Origin: UMGS172 sp045647525
Lineage (GTDB): Bacteria > Bacillota > Clostridia > Oscillospirales > Acutalibacteraceae
Direction of reading: 5' to 3'
Length of the DNA stretch: 13,051 bases
Assembly (NCBI GenBank): GCA_045647525.1
Contig: JAZRMK010000036.1
Location: 1 to 13,051, forward strand
Made by a program: the position numbers and the translations under genes. Positions 1-6,716 of this stretch are shown one piece after another. The notes beneath the pieces are model-generated. The model searched no databases, was not told the DNA's origin, and was given only the letters and a program-made list of their open reading frames with translations. Within the stretch, counting starts at the first letter, position 1. Each line of letters opens with the position of its first letter.

Positions 1-126
1 GTTGACTGTACTGCTATCACAACCGCTACTGTCGAAACAAAACCGCTTGTAGTAGCAGTTTCTATCAATGCAAAGGCTTGGGCCGTTTCTATTGACCCGG
101 TTGAAATAAGTATTACGGTTAAATAA
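1..126 (+). CDS. C-terminal fragment of an unrecognised protein
   Basis: An open frame enters from the left edge in frame 1 and ends at a TAA at 124-126, leaving 41 codons. The visible residues are rich in Val, Ile, Thr and Ala (for example KPLVVAVSINAKAWAVSIDP), which suggests alternating beta strands. No motif, membrane segment or family is recognisable from so little. A strong intrinsic terminator begins 7 bases after the stop, which supports a real gene end. It could be the last domain of a secreted, surface or phage-like protein, but that is a guess. The gene ends its own transcription unit and seems unrelated to the operon that follows. Confidence 0.5.
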   Translation, partial: VDCTAITTATVETKPLVVAVSINAKAWAVSIDPVEISITVK

Positions 127-132
127 ATGTTT

Positions 133-165
133 AAAGCCCGATTGTAAATGTCGGGCTTTATTTTC
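133..165 (+). terminator. Rho-independent terminator after the partial gene
   Basis: A 9-bp perfect stem, AAAGCCCGA (133-141) pairing with TCGGGCTTT (151-159), encloses a 9-base loop and is followed by ATTTTCTC. It sits just after the stop at 126 and before the promoter at 172-200, so it separates two transcription units. Confidence 0.85.
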
Positions 166-171
166 TCTATT

Positions 172-200
172 CTGTCAAAAAACGCAAACCCTCATATAAT
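172..200 (+). promoter_or_regulatory. Sigma-A-type promoter for the small membrane protein-recD2-comF operon
   Basis: A perfect -10 box TATAAT lies at 195-200 and a -35-like CTGTCA (4 of 6 consensus bases) at 172-177, with a 17-bp spacer. Transcription would start near 207, about 30 bases before the first start codon. The site lies between a terminator and the first gene of the operon, as expected. Confidence 0.65.
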
Positions 201-235
201 GTTTTAGAATATTACGTTTTATAAGGGTGATATTG

Positions 236-559
236 ATGGAAATTATTTTCGGAGTAATTGTTGTGCTTTTGTCGGTTTCGGGTGCTGTTGCACTAATTAA
301 GTGGACCGCGATGCAACTTCTACGTCCGAGTGATAAGTCGACTCGGGTATACGCCGTGCTTTTGCAGGGGGAAAATGCCGATATTGAACTTCAAACTGCT
401 ATTGATGCGGTTGAATGGGATTCATTTTTAAAAGAAGCAAAATTGTATGCAGTCGATTGTGGACTTAGTATGCAGAAGTCATACGAGTGCCAGAAAATGT
501 GCGAAATGACACATTTCAAATTTATGACAACAAAGGAATTTTCAAATATCTATCAGTGA
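236..559 (+). CDS. Small single-pass membrane protein of unknown function, upstream of recD2
   Basis: A 107-residue protein. Residues about 3-21 form one hydrophobic N-terminal segment (IIFGVIVVLLSVSGAVALI), likely a membrane anchor, followed by basic residues and a soluble domain of about 80 residues. The soluble part has a beta-strand-like stretch (RVYAVLLQGENADIEL, about 37-52) and a VDCGLS motif (73-78). I recall similar small proteins in Clostridia with a membrane anchor and a V-D-x-G-L-S/T motif, but I know of no established function. The ATG at 236 is preferred because AAGGGTGA (223-230) is placed 5 bases upstream; an in-frame GTG at 227 overlaps that site. It ends 18 bases before the recD2 start and probably shares its transcript. 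Confidence 0.75.
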   Translation: MEIIFGVIVVLLSVSGAVALIKWTAMQLLRPSDKSTRVYAVLLQGENADIELQTAIDAVEWDSFLKEAKLYAVDCGLSMQKSYECQKMCEMTHFKFMTTKEFSNIYQ

Positions 560-577
560 CAAAAGGCGGTGACAAAC

Positions 578-2779
578 TTGAACGAAAAACTGGAAATACT
601 CGGCGGCACAGTAAAGCATATTGTTTTTAGTAATCGCGATACGGGGTATGCCGTTGTAGAACTCGATAACAAGGGTGTCATCGAAACCGCAGTAGGACCT
701 TTGGCAGAACTTATGGTTGGTGAGGATGTTGAGTTGACCGGACATTTTACCGTTCACGCAACCTATGGTCAACAGTTTAAGGCTAATGGTTTTGTCAAGG
801 TTTTGCCGTCGGGGACTGCTGCAATATTAAGATACCTTTCGTCTGGAACGATAAAAGGTATAGGTCCTTCAACTGCAAAGAAAATAGTTGCAGCATTTGG
901 CGAAACCACCTTTGAGGTTATGGAAAACAGTCCCGAAGAATTAACCAAAATCAAGGGTATATCATTGGAAAAGGCACGAAAAATAAGTGATATAGTTGCA
1001 AGTCGCAGGTCGTTAAGAGAACTGTGCTTACGTCTCTCTAAGTACGGACTTTCAGCGGATGAGTCACTGTCGGCATTTAAGGTGTTAGGCGAGTCGGCTG
1101 CCGAGGCGATAGAAGAAAATCCGTATTTGTTATGTTCTGACGGTATCGGTATCGGGTTCGAAAAAGCCGATGAAATTGCCGAAATGCTGGGCATTTCAAA
1201 CGACAGTTTGAATAGGTTGCAGGCGGGAATTAAATATGTTATCGCACACAATCAGATAAACGGTCATACCTGCTTGCCCAGAGCAAAGGTTATTGAAATT
1301 TGCGCTCAACTCCTTGATACCGAAAGCTTGAAGATAGACGATGCGGTGGAGGTTATGCTTGACAGCCGTTTGCTTGTTGAGGCGGAGTTGGACGGCGTTG
1401 ACTTTTTAAGTCTTACCGATATGTTTAAAGCAGAAGAATATATAGCAAATCGTCTGCTTACTGAACTATCACTTTCTGCCGGAGAGAAAGCCGTCACAGA
1501 GAGTGAACTTTCGGCAGTAGAAAAAGAACTGGGAATTGAGTTCGATGTTCGACAGAGAGAAGCGTTGAAAAAGTTCTTGTCTTCGGGTGTTTTTGTGCTC
1601 ACCGGTGGCCCCGGAACTGGCAAAACAACCACGGTTAACGGTATAATAATGTTGCTCAAAAGAAGAGGGCTAAAAGTAGCATTGGCAGCACCTACGGGTA
1701 GGGCTGCCAAAAGAATGTCCGAACTTTGCGGTATGGAAGCAAAAACGCTCCATCGGTTGTTAGAAGTTGGAACATCTGACGACGGCAAACACATATTTGT
1801 GAAAAATGAGCGTAATCCTTTGAATTTCGATGCAATAATCGTAGATGAAATGTCTATGGTAGATATTTCGGTGTTTTCTTGCTTTTTGAAAGCTGTAAGG
1901 CTTGGTACCACGCTTGTCCTTGTTGGCGACTCAGACCAGTTGCCCAGTGTCGGAGCAGGTAATGTTTTAAAGGATATAATAATGTCCGACAGATTTAATA
2001 CTGTGCGTTTGGACAAGATATTCCGTCAGGCGTTACGCAGCAAAATCGTCGTTAATGCACATAAGATAATAAAGGGCGAAACACCTGATCTTGATTCCAA
2101 GGATTCTGACTTTTTCTTTATAGAACGTAAAAGCGGTGACAGTGCACTCAAATTGTTGACCGACCTTTATTGTAATCGTCTGCCCGAAGCCTACGGTTTT
2201 TCTCCTGCCGACGATATTCAGGTGCTTTGTCCTTCTAAAAAGATGGAACTCGGAACCGTGAATGTCAATAATGTTTTGCAGAGTCTTATCAATCCGCCTA
2301 AGGAAGATTTGCCCGAAATTGCTTTTAAGGGGTTTGTGCTTCGTAAAGGCGATAAGGTTATGCAGATCAAGAACAACTATGATATAGTTTGGGAAGATGA
2401 CGAAGGCAACGTCGGTATGGGCGTATTTAACGGCGATGTCGGTGTATTGGAAGATATAGATGTTAAATCAAAAACACTTACCGTACGGTTTTTAGACCGA
2501 GTGGCAACATATACCGGCGATGAGGTAATGCAGTTGGAGTTGGCGTATGCTGTTACAATACATAAAAGTCAGGGTAGTGAGTTTGATTGCGTTATCCTGC
2601 CGTTGCTTGATTTTCCGCATCAGTTAAAGTACCGCAACCTATTGTATACTGCCGTCACCAGAACAAAAAAGATTCTTGTGGTTATAGGTAGCAAGGATGT
2701 CGTTACTGCAATGGTGCAAAACGACCGTAAAACTTTGAGATATACTATGCTTTGCGGTCTTTTAAATGAGGGTAAGTAA
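578..2779 (+). CDS. recD2: RecD2 family 5'-3' DNA helicase (SF1B, RecD-like without RecBC)
   Basis: An ATP-dependent DNA helicase of about 733 residues, the usual RecD2 length. The N-terminal third has an OB-like start (GGTVKHIVFSNRDTGYAVVEL) and helix-hairpin-helix repeats (IKGIGPSTAKKI, then IKGISLEKARKI). The motor follows: Walker A GGPGTGKTT at about 343-351, Walker B VDEMS at about 422-426, motif III GDSDQLPSVGAGN at about 450-462, and the C-terminal motif TIHKSQGSEF around 660-669 followed by LLYTAVTRTKK. No RecB or RecC is nearby, as expected for RecD2, which is linked to repair and replication-fork maintenance in Bacillus and Deinococcus. A TTG at 578 is chosen because AAAGGCGG (562-569) lies 8 bases upstream; an in-frame GTG at 569 overlaps that site. 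Its stop abuts the comF start. Confidence 0.95.
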   Translation: MNEKLEILGGTVKHIVFSNRDTGYAVVELDNKGVIETAVGPLAELMVGEDVELTGHFTVHATYGQQFKANGFVKVLPSGTAAILRYLSSGTIKGIGPSTAKKIVAAFGETTFEVMENSPEELTKIKGISLEKARKISDIVASRRSLRELCLRLSKYGLSADESLSAFKVLGESAAEAIEENPYLLCSDGIGIGFEKADEIAEMLGISNDSLNRLQAGIKYVIAHNQINGHTCLPRAKVIEICAQLLDTESLKIDDAVEVMLDSRLLVEAELDGVDFLSLTDMFKAEEYIANRLLTELSLSAGEKAVTESELSAVEKELGIEFDVRQREALKKFLSSGVFVLTGGPGTGKTTTVNGIIMLLKRRGLKVALAAPTGRAAKRMSELCGMEAKTLHRLLEVGTSDDGKHIFVKNERNPLNFDAIIVDEMSMVDISVFSCFLKAVRLGTTLVLVGDSDQLPSVGAGNVLKDIIMSDRFNTVRLDKIFRQALRSKIVVNAHKIIKGETPDLDSKDSDFFFIERKSGDSALKLLTDLYCNRLPEAYGFSPADDIQVLCPSKKMELGTVNVNNVLQSLINPPKEDLPEIAFKGFVLRKGDKVMQIKNNYDIVWEDDEGNVGMGVFNGDVGVLEDIDVKSKTLTVRFLDRVATYTGDEVMQLELAYAVTIHKSQGSEFDCVILPLLDFPHQLKYRNLLYTAVTRTKKILVVIGSKDVVTAMVQNDRKTLRYTMLCGLLNEGK

Positions 2780-3493
2780 ATGTCGTTTTTAAATGAATTT
2801 GCTTCGTTCTTCTTTCCAAATCGGTGTCCTCTTTGCAGCAAGGTGCAAATTGATAATACGCCGTGTGATAAGTGTTTAGAAAATCTAAAAGATTGTATTA
2901 TTTTGGACAACCTGTGCTTTAAGTGCGGGAAAGAGGAAAGGTCTTGCAGTTGCAAAGGATTTGTTCCCCTTTATACAGGTGTAGTTGCGGCATTTAAAAA
3001 TACCGGTGTTGCTAAAAACGGTCTGTACGGTATGAAGTTTAATTCTAAGTTTTACAGTGCCGATTACTTTGCCGAGAGAATGGTATATGTTTTTAGACTC
3101 TACTTGCCCGACGTAAAACCCGATGTGGTATGTATAGTGCCGTCTACTGTACGTGAACTAAGAAACAAATCCTGCGATCAGGTTGATCTGCTGGCGTCGA
3201 AGGTAGCAAAAACACTTGGTTTTAAGTACGAGCCGAAGCTTATAAAGAAAATCAAGGAAACCGAGCGTCAACACAATCTGCCACTTTCTCAAAGGGCGTC
3301 TAACATCAAAGGAGTTTTCAGTGTTGTGGAAAACTTAAATAGCAGGACGGTTTTGCTGATCGATGACATTAAGACATCGGGACATACTTTAAGTGAGTGC
3401 GCAAAACAACTTAGGCTAAACGGTGCGAAGGATGTTTACTGCCTTACTGCACTCGTTAGTACAAATAGGTCTTGTAAAGATGAGAAAAAGTGA
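2780..3493 (+). CDS. comF: ComF family protein (zinc finger plus phosphoribosyltransferase domain)
   Basis: A 237-residue protein of the ComFC type. The N-terminus carries Cys pairs at 16/19 and 29/32 (CPLC and CDKC) and further cysteines at 46/49 and 56/58, consistent with bound zinc. The C-terminal half is a type I phosphoribosyltransferase fold with the PRPP-loop motif VLLIDDIKTSGHT (acidic pair D195-D196). In Bacillus and other Gram-positives, ComFC helps take up single-stranded DNA during transformation with the ComFA ATPase. No comFA lies in this window, so a role in competence here is inference. The ATG directly follows the recD2 stop with no gap; GAGGG at 2768-2772, inside recD2, serves as ribosome binding site. 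The two are likely translationally coupled. Confidence 0.9.
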   Translation: MSFLNEFASFFFPNRCPLCSKVQIDNTPCDKCLENLKDCIILDNLCFKCGKEERSCSCKGFVPLYTGVVAAFKNTGVAKNGLYGMKFNSKFYSADYFAERMVYVFRLYLPDVKPDVVCIVPSTVRELRNKSCDQVDLLASKVAKTLGFKYEPKLIKKIKETERQHNLPLSQRASNIKGVFSVVENLNSRTVLLIDDIKTSGHTLSECAKQLRLNGAKDVYCLTALVSTNRSCKDEKK

Positions 3494-3500
3494 ATATAAT
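3472..3500 (+). promoter_or_regulatory. Promoter of the mreB-like gene, inside the 3' end of comF
   Basis: A -35-like TTGTAA (3472-3477; 4 of 6) and a perfect -10 TATAAT (3495-3500) are separated by 17 bp. The -35 lies within the last codons of comF and the -10 just after its stop. Transcription would begin near 3507, about 30 bases before the ATG at 3537, so the mreB-like gene may be transcribed separately from the recD2-comF operon. Confidence 0.6.
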
Positions 3501-3536
3501 AAGTAAAGAACATAAAGATGAAAGAGGGTGCAATAA

Positions 3537-4562
3537 ATGCCTATTGATATAGCGGTTGATTTCGGCACTTCGAAAACGGTGTTGGCTTGCGGTAATAAGA
3601 TTGTTTTGAGCCAACCCACAGTTGCTGCGGTTGACAGTGAAACGTGGCAACCAATAGCATTTGGTGATAGGGCAAAGAGTATGATCGGTCGTACTCCTGA
3701 ATCCATTGAAACGGTTTTCCCGATCCAAAGAGGTATGATTGCCGATTACGATATTGCTGAGCAGATGCTCAAAGAATATATGGAAAAATCGTTCAGTAAG
3801 CGTCTTATTAAGCCCCGCATAATTATAGCTATGCCGGAGGGGGCGACCTCTATTCAGCGTCGTTCAGTTGCCAATGCTGCCGAAAATGCAGGCGGAAGGC
3901 GTGTGCAGGTAGTAGATACTGCTGTGGCTGCTGCGCTTGGAATGGGAATCGACTTTTTCTCGGCAGACGGTAAGATGGTTGTAGATATCGGAGCAGGTGT
4001 TACTGACGTGGCGGTGTTGTCGTCCGGCGGTATAGTTCAGTGCCAGTCTGCGCCTATCGGTTCGTTTGATTTTGATGAGGCGATCATTAAATATGTGCGT
4101 AAGGAATATAACATTCTTATAGGAAATCTTACGGCGGAGGAAATGAAAAAGCAAATAGGCTCGGTCGTTCCCAGAAAGGAAGAGGTTATTATAAAGGCAA
4201 AGGGAAGAAACCTCTTTTCCGGAATGCCACAGTTGTTTGATATTTCATCGACTGATGTGTATCTTGCAATGAAGGATACCGCGGCGGCTATTTGTACTGC
4301 AATAAAGGGTGTTATTGAAAAAACTGCGCCCGATGTTGTTTCGGATGTTATGGCTGATAAGGTGTATGTTGCAGGCGGCGGTGCTTTGGTGAACGGTATG
4401 GGTGAATTGTTAGAACAGTATTTGAACTGTGAAGTTAAAATTCATCGCGATGCCGAATACTCGGTGGCAAAGGGTGCGTTAATGGCACTTCGTCACCCTG
4501 AACTGTTGGATATCAGCGAATATCAGTTAAGAAATCTCGAAGATTTAATAGTTGAAAACTGA
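3537..4562 (+). CDS. MreB/Mbl-like bacterial actin, divergent nucleotide-site motifs
   Basis: A 341-residue actin-fold protein, the usual MreB length. Visible elements are phosphate-1 motif VDFGTSKT (7-14), RRSVANAAENAGGRRV in the position of the canonical helix, phosphate-2 motif VDIGAGVTDVAVLSSGGIV (about 149-167) and adenosine motif VYVAGGGALVNGM near the C-terminus. MreB family proteins form membrane-bound ATP-dependent filaments that guide cell-wall synthesis in rods. Three motifs depart from the family pattern: DLGTANT is DFGTSKT, the IEEPxAAA segment is VDTAVAAA (126-133), and DIGGGTTE is DIGAGVTD. Altered ATP turnover is possible. No mreC or mreD follows, so it resembles a stand-alone Mbl-type paralog. 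The AAGAGGG-like site at 3521-3529 supports the ATG. The exact paralog cannot be named from sequence alone. Confidence 0.85.
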   Translation: MPIDIAVDFGTSKTVLACGNKIVLSQPTVAAVDSETWQPIAFGDRAKSMIGRTPESIETVFPIQRGMIADYDIAEQMLKEYMEKSFSKRLIKPRIIIAMPEGATSIQRRSVANAAENAGGRRVQVVDTAVAAALGMGIDFFSADGKMVVDIGAGVTDVAVLSSGGIVQCQSAPIGSFDFDEAIIKYVRKEYNILIGNLTAEEMKKQIGSVVPRKEEVIIKAKGRNLFSGMPQLFDISSTDVYLAMKDTAAAICTAIKGVIEKTAPDVVSDVMADKVYVAGGGALVNGMGELLEQYLNCEVKIHRDAEYSVAKGALMALRHPELLDISEYQLRNLEDLIVEN

Positions 4563-4609
4563 TCGAAAGTAAGAAATACAAAAAAATCTTCTAAACTTGA
4601 AAAAAACAC

Positions 4610-4638
4610 TTGCATTTTGAGGCACAGTGTGATATTAT
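4610..4638 (+). promoter_or_regulatory. Promoter of the rplS transcription unit
   Basis: A -35-like TTGCAT (4610-4615) and -10 TATTAT (4633-4638) are separated by 17 bp. Initiation would fall near 4645, leaving a 5' leader of about 115-145 bases before the rplS start, long enough for the folded structure seen there. Confidence 0.55.
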
Positions 4639-4644
4639 ACTTGA

Positions 4645-4789
4645 GCATTTGATTTCATCGGATCCTTACCGATGGGTTTGATGCCGTTTGACGACATTAA
4701 AGCGGATAGTCCTCTGCCCGCCCGAAAGTAGTTCGGCACATAATTTGTGAGGGTTATGAATGTCTGAAGAATTTAAGGAGGAAAAAGAA
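4645..4789 (+). promoter_or_regulatory. Structured 5' leader of rplS, candidate L19 autoregulatory leader
   Basis: The region between the promoter and rplS can fold into successive stems: GCATT/GATGC (4645-4649 with 4680-4684) enclosing CATCGG/CCGATG (4656-4661 with 4669-4674); a bulged CCG-TTT/AAA-G-CGG stem (4684-4705); CCGAA/TTCGG (4722-4726 with 4732-4736); and CATAA/TTATG (4739-4743 with 4754-4758), whose loop holds the Shine-Dalgarno-like GTGAGGG. L19 leader RNAs are known upstream of rplS in low-GC Gram-positives. Pairings were found by eye. Membership of the known leader family and any regulation by L19 are inference. Confidence 0.5.
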
Positions 4790-5131
4790 ATGGATTTTGT
4801 TAAGGAAATCACTGCCGGTATGCTCAAAGCTGAGGCTCCGGTAATCAACATTGGTAGCACAGTTCGTGTCTATGTTAGAATCAAGGAAGGCGATAAGTCC
4901 AGAATTCAGATTTTTGAAGGCACTGTTATCGCAAAGAACAACAGCGGTATCGCTGAAACCTTCACTGTTCGTCGTGTATCCTACGGCGTAGGTGTAGAGC
5001 GTGTATTCCCTGTTCACTCTCCCAATGTTGAGAAGGTAGAACTCGTAAGAAACGGTAAAGTTAGAAGAGCTAAGCTCTACTACCTCCGTGATAGAGTTGG
5101 TAAGGCCGCTAAGGTTAAAGAACAAATCTAA
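4790..5131 (+). CDS. rplS: 50S ribosomal protein L19
   Basis: A 113-residue L19, which sits at the 30S-50S interface of the ribosome. The family core is nearly complete: IFEGTVIAKNNSGIAETFTV, then RRVSYGVGVERVFPVHSPN, then GKVRRAKLYYLRDRVGKAAK at the C-terminus. The ATG at 4790 is preferred because a full AAGGAGG (4775-4781) lies 8 bases upstream and MDFVKEITAGMLK lines up with the usual L19 N-terminus. An in-frame ATG at 4760 with its own GAGGG site would add ten residues (MSEEFKEEKE); an annotation starting there is also defensible. A terminator follows 14 bases after the stop, and lepB-rbgA-rnhB-yraN lie downstream. Confidence 0.97.
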   Translation: MDFVKEITAGMLKAEAPVINIGSTVRVYVRIKEGDKSRIQIFEGTVIAKNNSGIAETFTVRRVSYGVGVERVFPVHSPNVEKVELVRNGKVRRAKLYYLRDRVGKAAKVKEQI

Positions 5132-5144
5132 TTTAAGCAACGAG

Positions 5145-5180
5145 GGGAGCGGTAAATTGAACTGCTCCCTTTTGCTTTTT
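5145..5180 (+). terminator. Terminator or attenuator between rplS and lepB
   Basis: GGGAGCGGT (5145-5153) pairs with ACTGCTCCC (5161-5169), nine pairs including one G-U, around a 7-base loop, followed by TTTTGCTTTTT. lepB begins about 30 bases later with no promoter visible between. The element probably lets most transcription end after rplS while some reads into the lepB operon. Confidence 0.8.
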
Positions 5181-5211
5181 GTTAGAATTTATTGAAAGGA
5201 GTGAACGGTTG

Positions 5212-5805
5212 GTGGAAGAGAAAAAAGAAAAAACAGAACTCAAAGAAGCTAAAACTGTCTGGTCGGAGATTTTTGAATGGGTAGACACGGCAGTATTGAC
5301 CTTGATGGTTTTATTGCTCTTGTTCACTTTTGTGTTCAGGCAGGTGCGAATAGATGGTTCTTCTATGGATAAAACTCTTCATGACGGCGAAAGAATAATT
5401 GTTTCCAACCTGTTTTACACTCCCGAAAATGGTGATATTGTTGTTATTTCGAGTGAGATTCACGACAATGTGCCGATTATAAAACGCGTTATTGCTACTG
5501 AGGGTCAGTGGGTTGATATCAAAGGCGGAAAGGTCTATGTTGGTGAAACTGCGGACACATTAAAGCCTATCGATGAACCCTATATTGATGGACAGTATAC
5601 TGCATCGGTTATATCGGATAATCGTTACGGATCTCATCAGTATCCGTTGCAAGTGCCCGAAAATAAGGTGTTCCTGCTTGGTGACAACCGTCATGTTTCG
5701 CTTGACAGCCGAACCGAAGCAATAGGACTTGTCGACGTGCGTCATATATTAGGTAAAGCGATTTACAGGGTGTACCCCCTCGATAAGTTTGGAAGTATAT
5801 ATTAA
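5212..5805 (+). CDS. lepB: Signal peptidase I
   Basis: A membrane-bound serine protease of about 197 residues that removes signal peptides from exported proteins. A charged N-terminal segment is followed by one transmembrane helix (about 22-43, TAVLTLMVLLLLFTFVF) and an extracytoplasmic catalytic domain. The box B motif DGSSMDKTL holds the likely nucleophile Ser51. Box D contains IIKRVIA with the general base Lys91, 40 residues later, the same spacing I recall for Bacillus SipS. Box E is GDNRHVSLDSR. The single helix and short length match the Gram-positive Sip type. Starts at TTG 5209 or GTG 5212 both fit AAAGGAG (5195-5201); GTG is chosen. It leads the lepB-rbgA-rnhB-yraN operon after the rplS terminator. 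Confidence 0.94.
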   Translation: MEEKKEKTELKEAKTVWSEIFEWVDTAVLTLMVLLLLFTFVFRQVRIDGSSMDKTLHDGERIIVSNLFYTPENGDIVVISSEIHDNVPIIKRVIATEGQWVDIKGGKVYVGETADTLKPIDEPYIDGQYTASVISDNRYGSHQYPLQVPENKVFLLGDNRHVSLDSRTEAIGLVDVRHILGKAIYRVYPLDKFGSIY

Positions 5806-5840
5806 ATTCATACGAACTGTTAAGTAACGGAGTGATTATT

Positions 5841-6716
5841 TTGAGCGAAATGCAGAATATTCAGTGGTTTCCCGGTCATATGAAGAAAACCGAACGCCAG
5901 ATTGAGAAAAGTTTGGCTTTGGTTGACGCCGTTGCGGAAATAGTCGATTCACGCATACCCGTCAGCAGCCGAAATCCGGAGTTGGCGGGTATCGTTGCAG
6001 ATAAACCGCGCATACTTTTGCTTAATAAGTGCGATATCGCAGACAGGTCGGCAACTGACCGTTGGATAAAGTATTATAAAGAGCAGGGTATTATTGCCAT
6101 TCCGCTTGATTGCAGAACGGGTAAGGGGACCGAAAATTTTATTAAATCGGTAAAGGTATTGCTTGCCGAAAAATTGGAAGCATACGATAAAAAGGGAATG
6201 GTAGGCAAACCGTTGAGAGTTATGGTTGTCGGCATTCCCAACGTTGGCAAATCATCGTTTATCAATAAGATGTCTAAACTCAGCAAGGCAAAGGTTGCCG
6301 ATCAACCTGGCGTAACACGCGGTAATCAGTGGTTCAAAATCGACGACCGACTTGAACTGCTGGATACTCCCGGTGTATTGTGGCCCAAGTTCGACGACCA
6401 AACGGTCGGTGAGCATTTGGCATTTACAGGTGCCGTAAAAGACAAGGTTCTTGATATCGAACTTTTAGCTGTTCGTCTTTTGGAAGTGCTTTCGGCAGAG
6501 TACGCCGACAGACTTGTTGAGAGATATAAGGTTGACCCGGATGATTACTATGGCGATGCATACGAATTGCTCACTGCTATCGGTAAAAAGAGGGGTATGA
6601 TGATACGCGGTGGCGAGGTCGATACCGAACGTGCGGCAACTATGCTTATGGACGAGTATCGCGGCGGAAAACTCGGCAATATTACTTTGGAATTTCCGGA
6701 GGGTAAAAATGCCTGA
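5841..6716 (+). CDS. rbgA: Ribosome biogenesis GTPase RbgA (YlqF)
   Basis: A circularly permuted GTPase of about 291 residues that acts late in 50S subunit assembly. The permuted motif order is visible: G4 NKCD at 62-65 comes before the P-loop GIPNVGKSS at 131-139 and G3 DTPG at 175-178. The N-terminal QWFPGHMKKTERQI signature is typical of YlqF/RbgA. The C-terminal helical part (KKRGMMIRGGEVDTERAATMLMDEYRGGK) is also family-like. TTG at 5841 is preferred because CGGAG (5828-5832) lies 8 bases upstream; an in-frame GTG at 5832 overlaps that site and ATG at 5850 is rather far. Adjacency to rplS fits its ribosomal role. Its stop overlaps the rnhB start by 8 bases. Confidence 0.95.
   Translation: MSEMQNIQWFPGHMKKTERQIEKSLALVDAVAEIVDSRIPVSSRNPELAGIVADKPRILLLNKCDIADRSATDRWIKYYKEQGIIAIPLDCRTGKGTENFIKSVKVLLAEKLEAYDKKGMVGKPLRVMVVGIPNVGKSSFINKMSKLSKAKVADQPGVTRGNQWFKIDDRLELLDTPGVLWPKFDDQTVGEHLAFTGAVKDKVLDIELLAVRLLEVLSAEYADRLVERYKVDPDDYYGDAYELLTAIGKKRGMMIRGGEVDTERAATMLMDEYRGGKLGNITLEFPEGKNA

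Noticed and set aside
769..2016. Reverse-strand open frames across recD2
   Set aside because: They overlap a clear helicase gene, lack ribosome binding sites and have low-complexity Ser-rich translations typical of shadow frames.
6610..6708. Upstream GTG start for rnhB
   Set aside because: It lies wholly inside rbgA, has no family similarity, and the ATG at 6709 has a good GGAGGG site.
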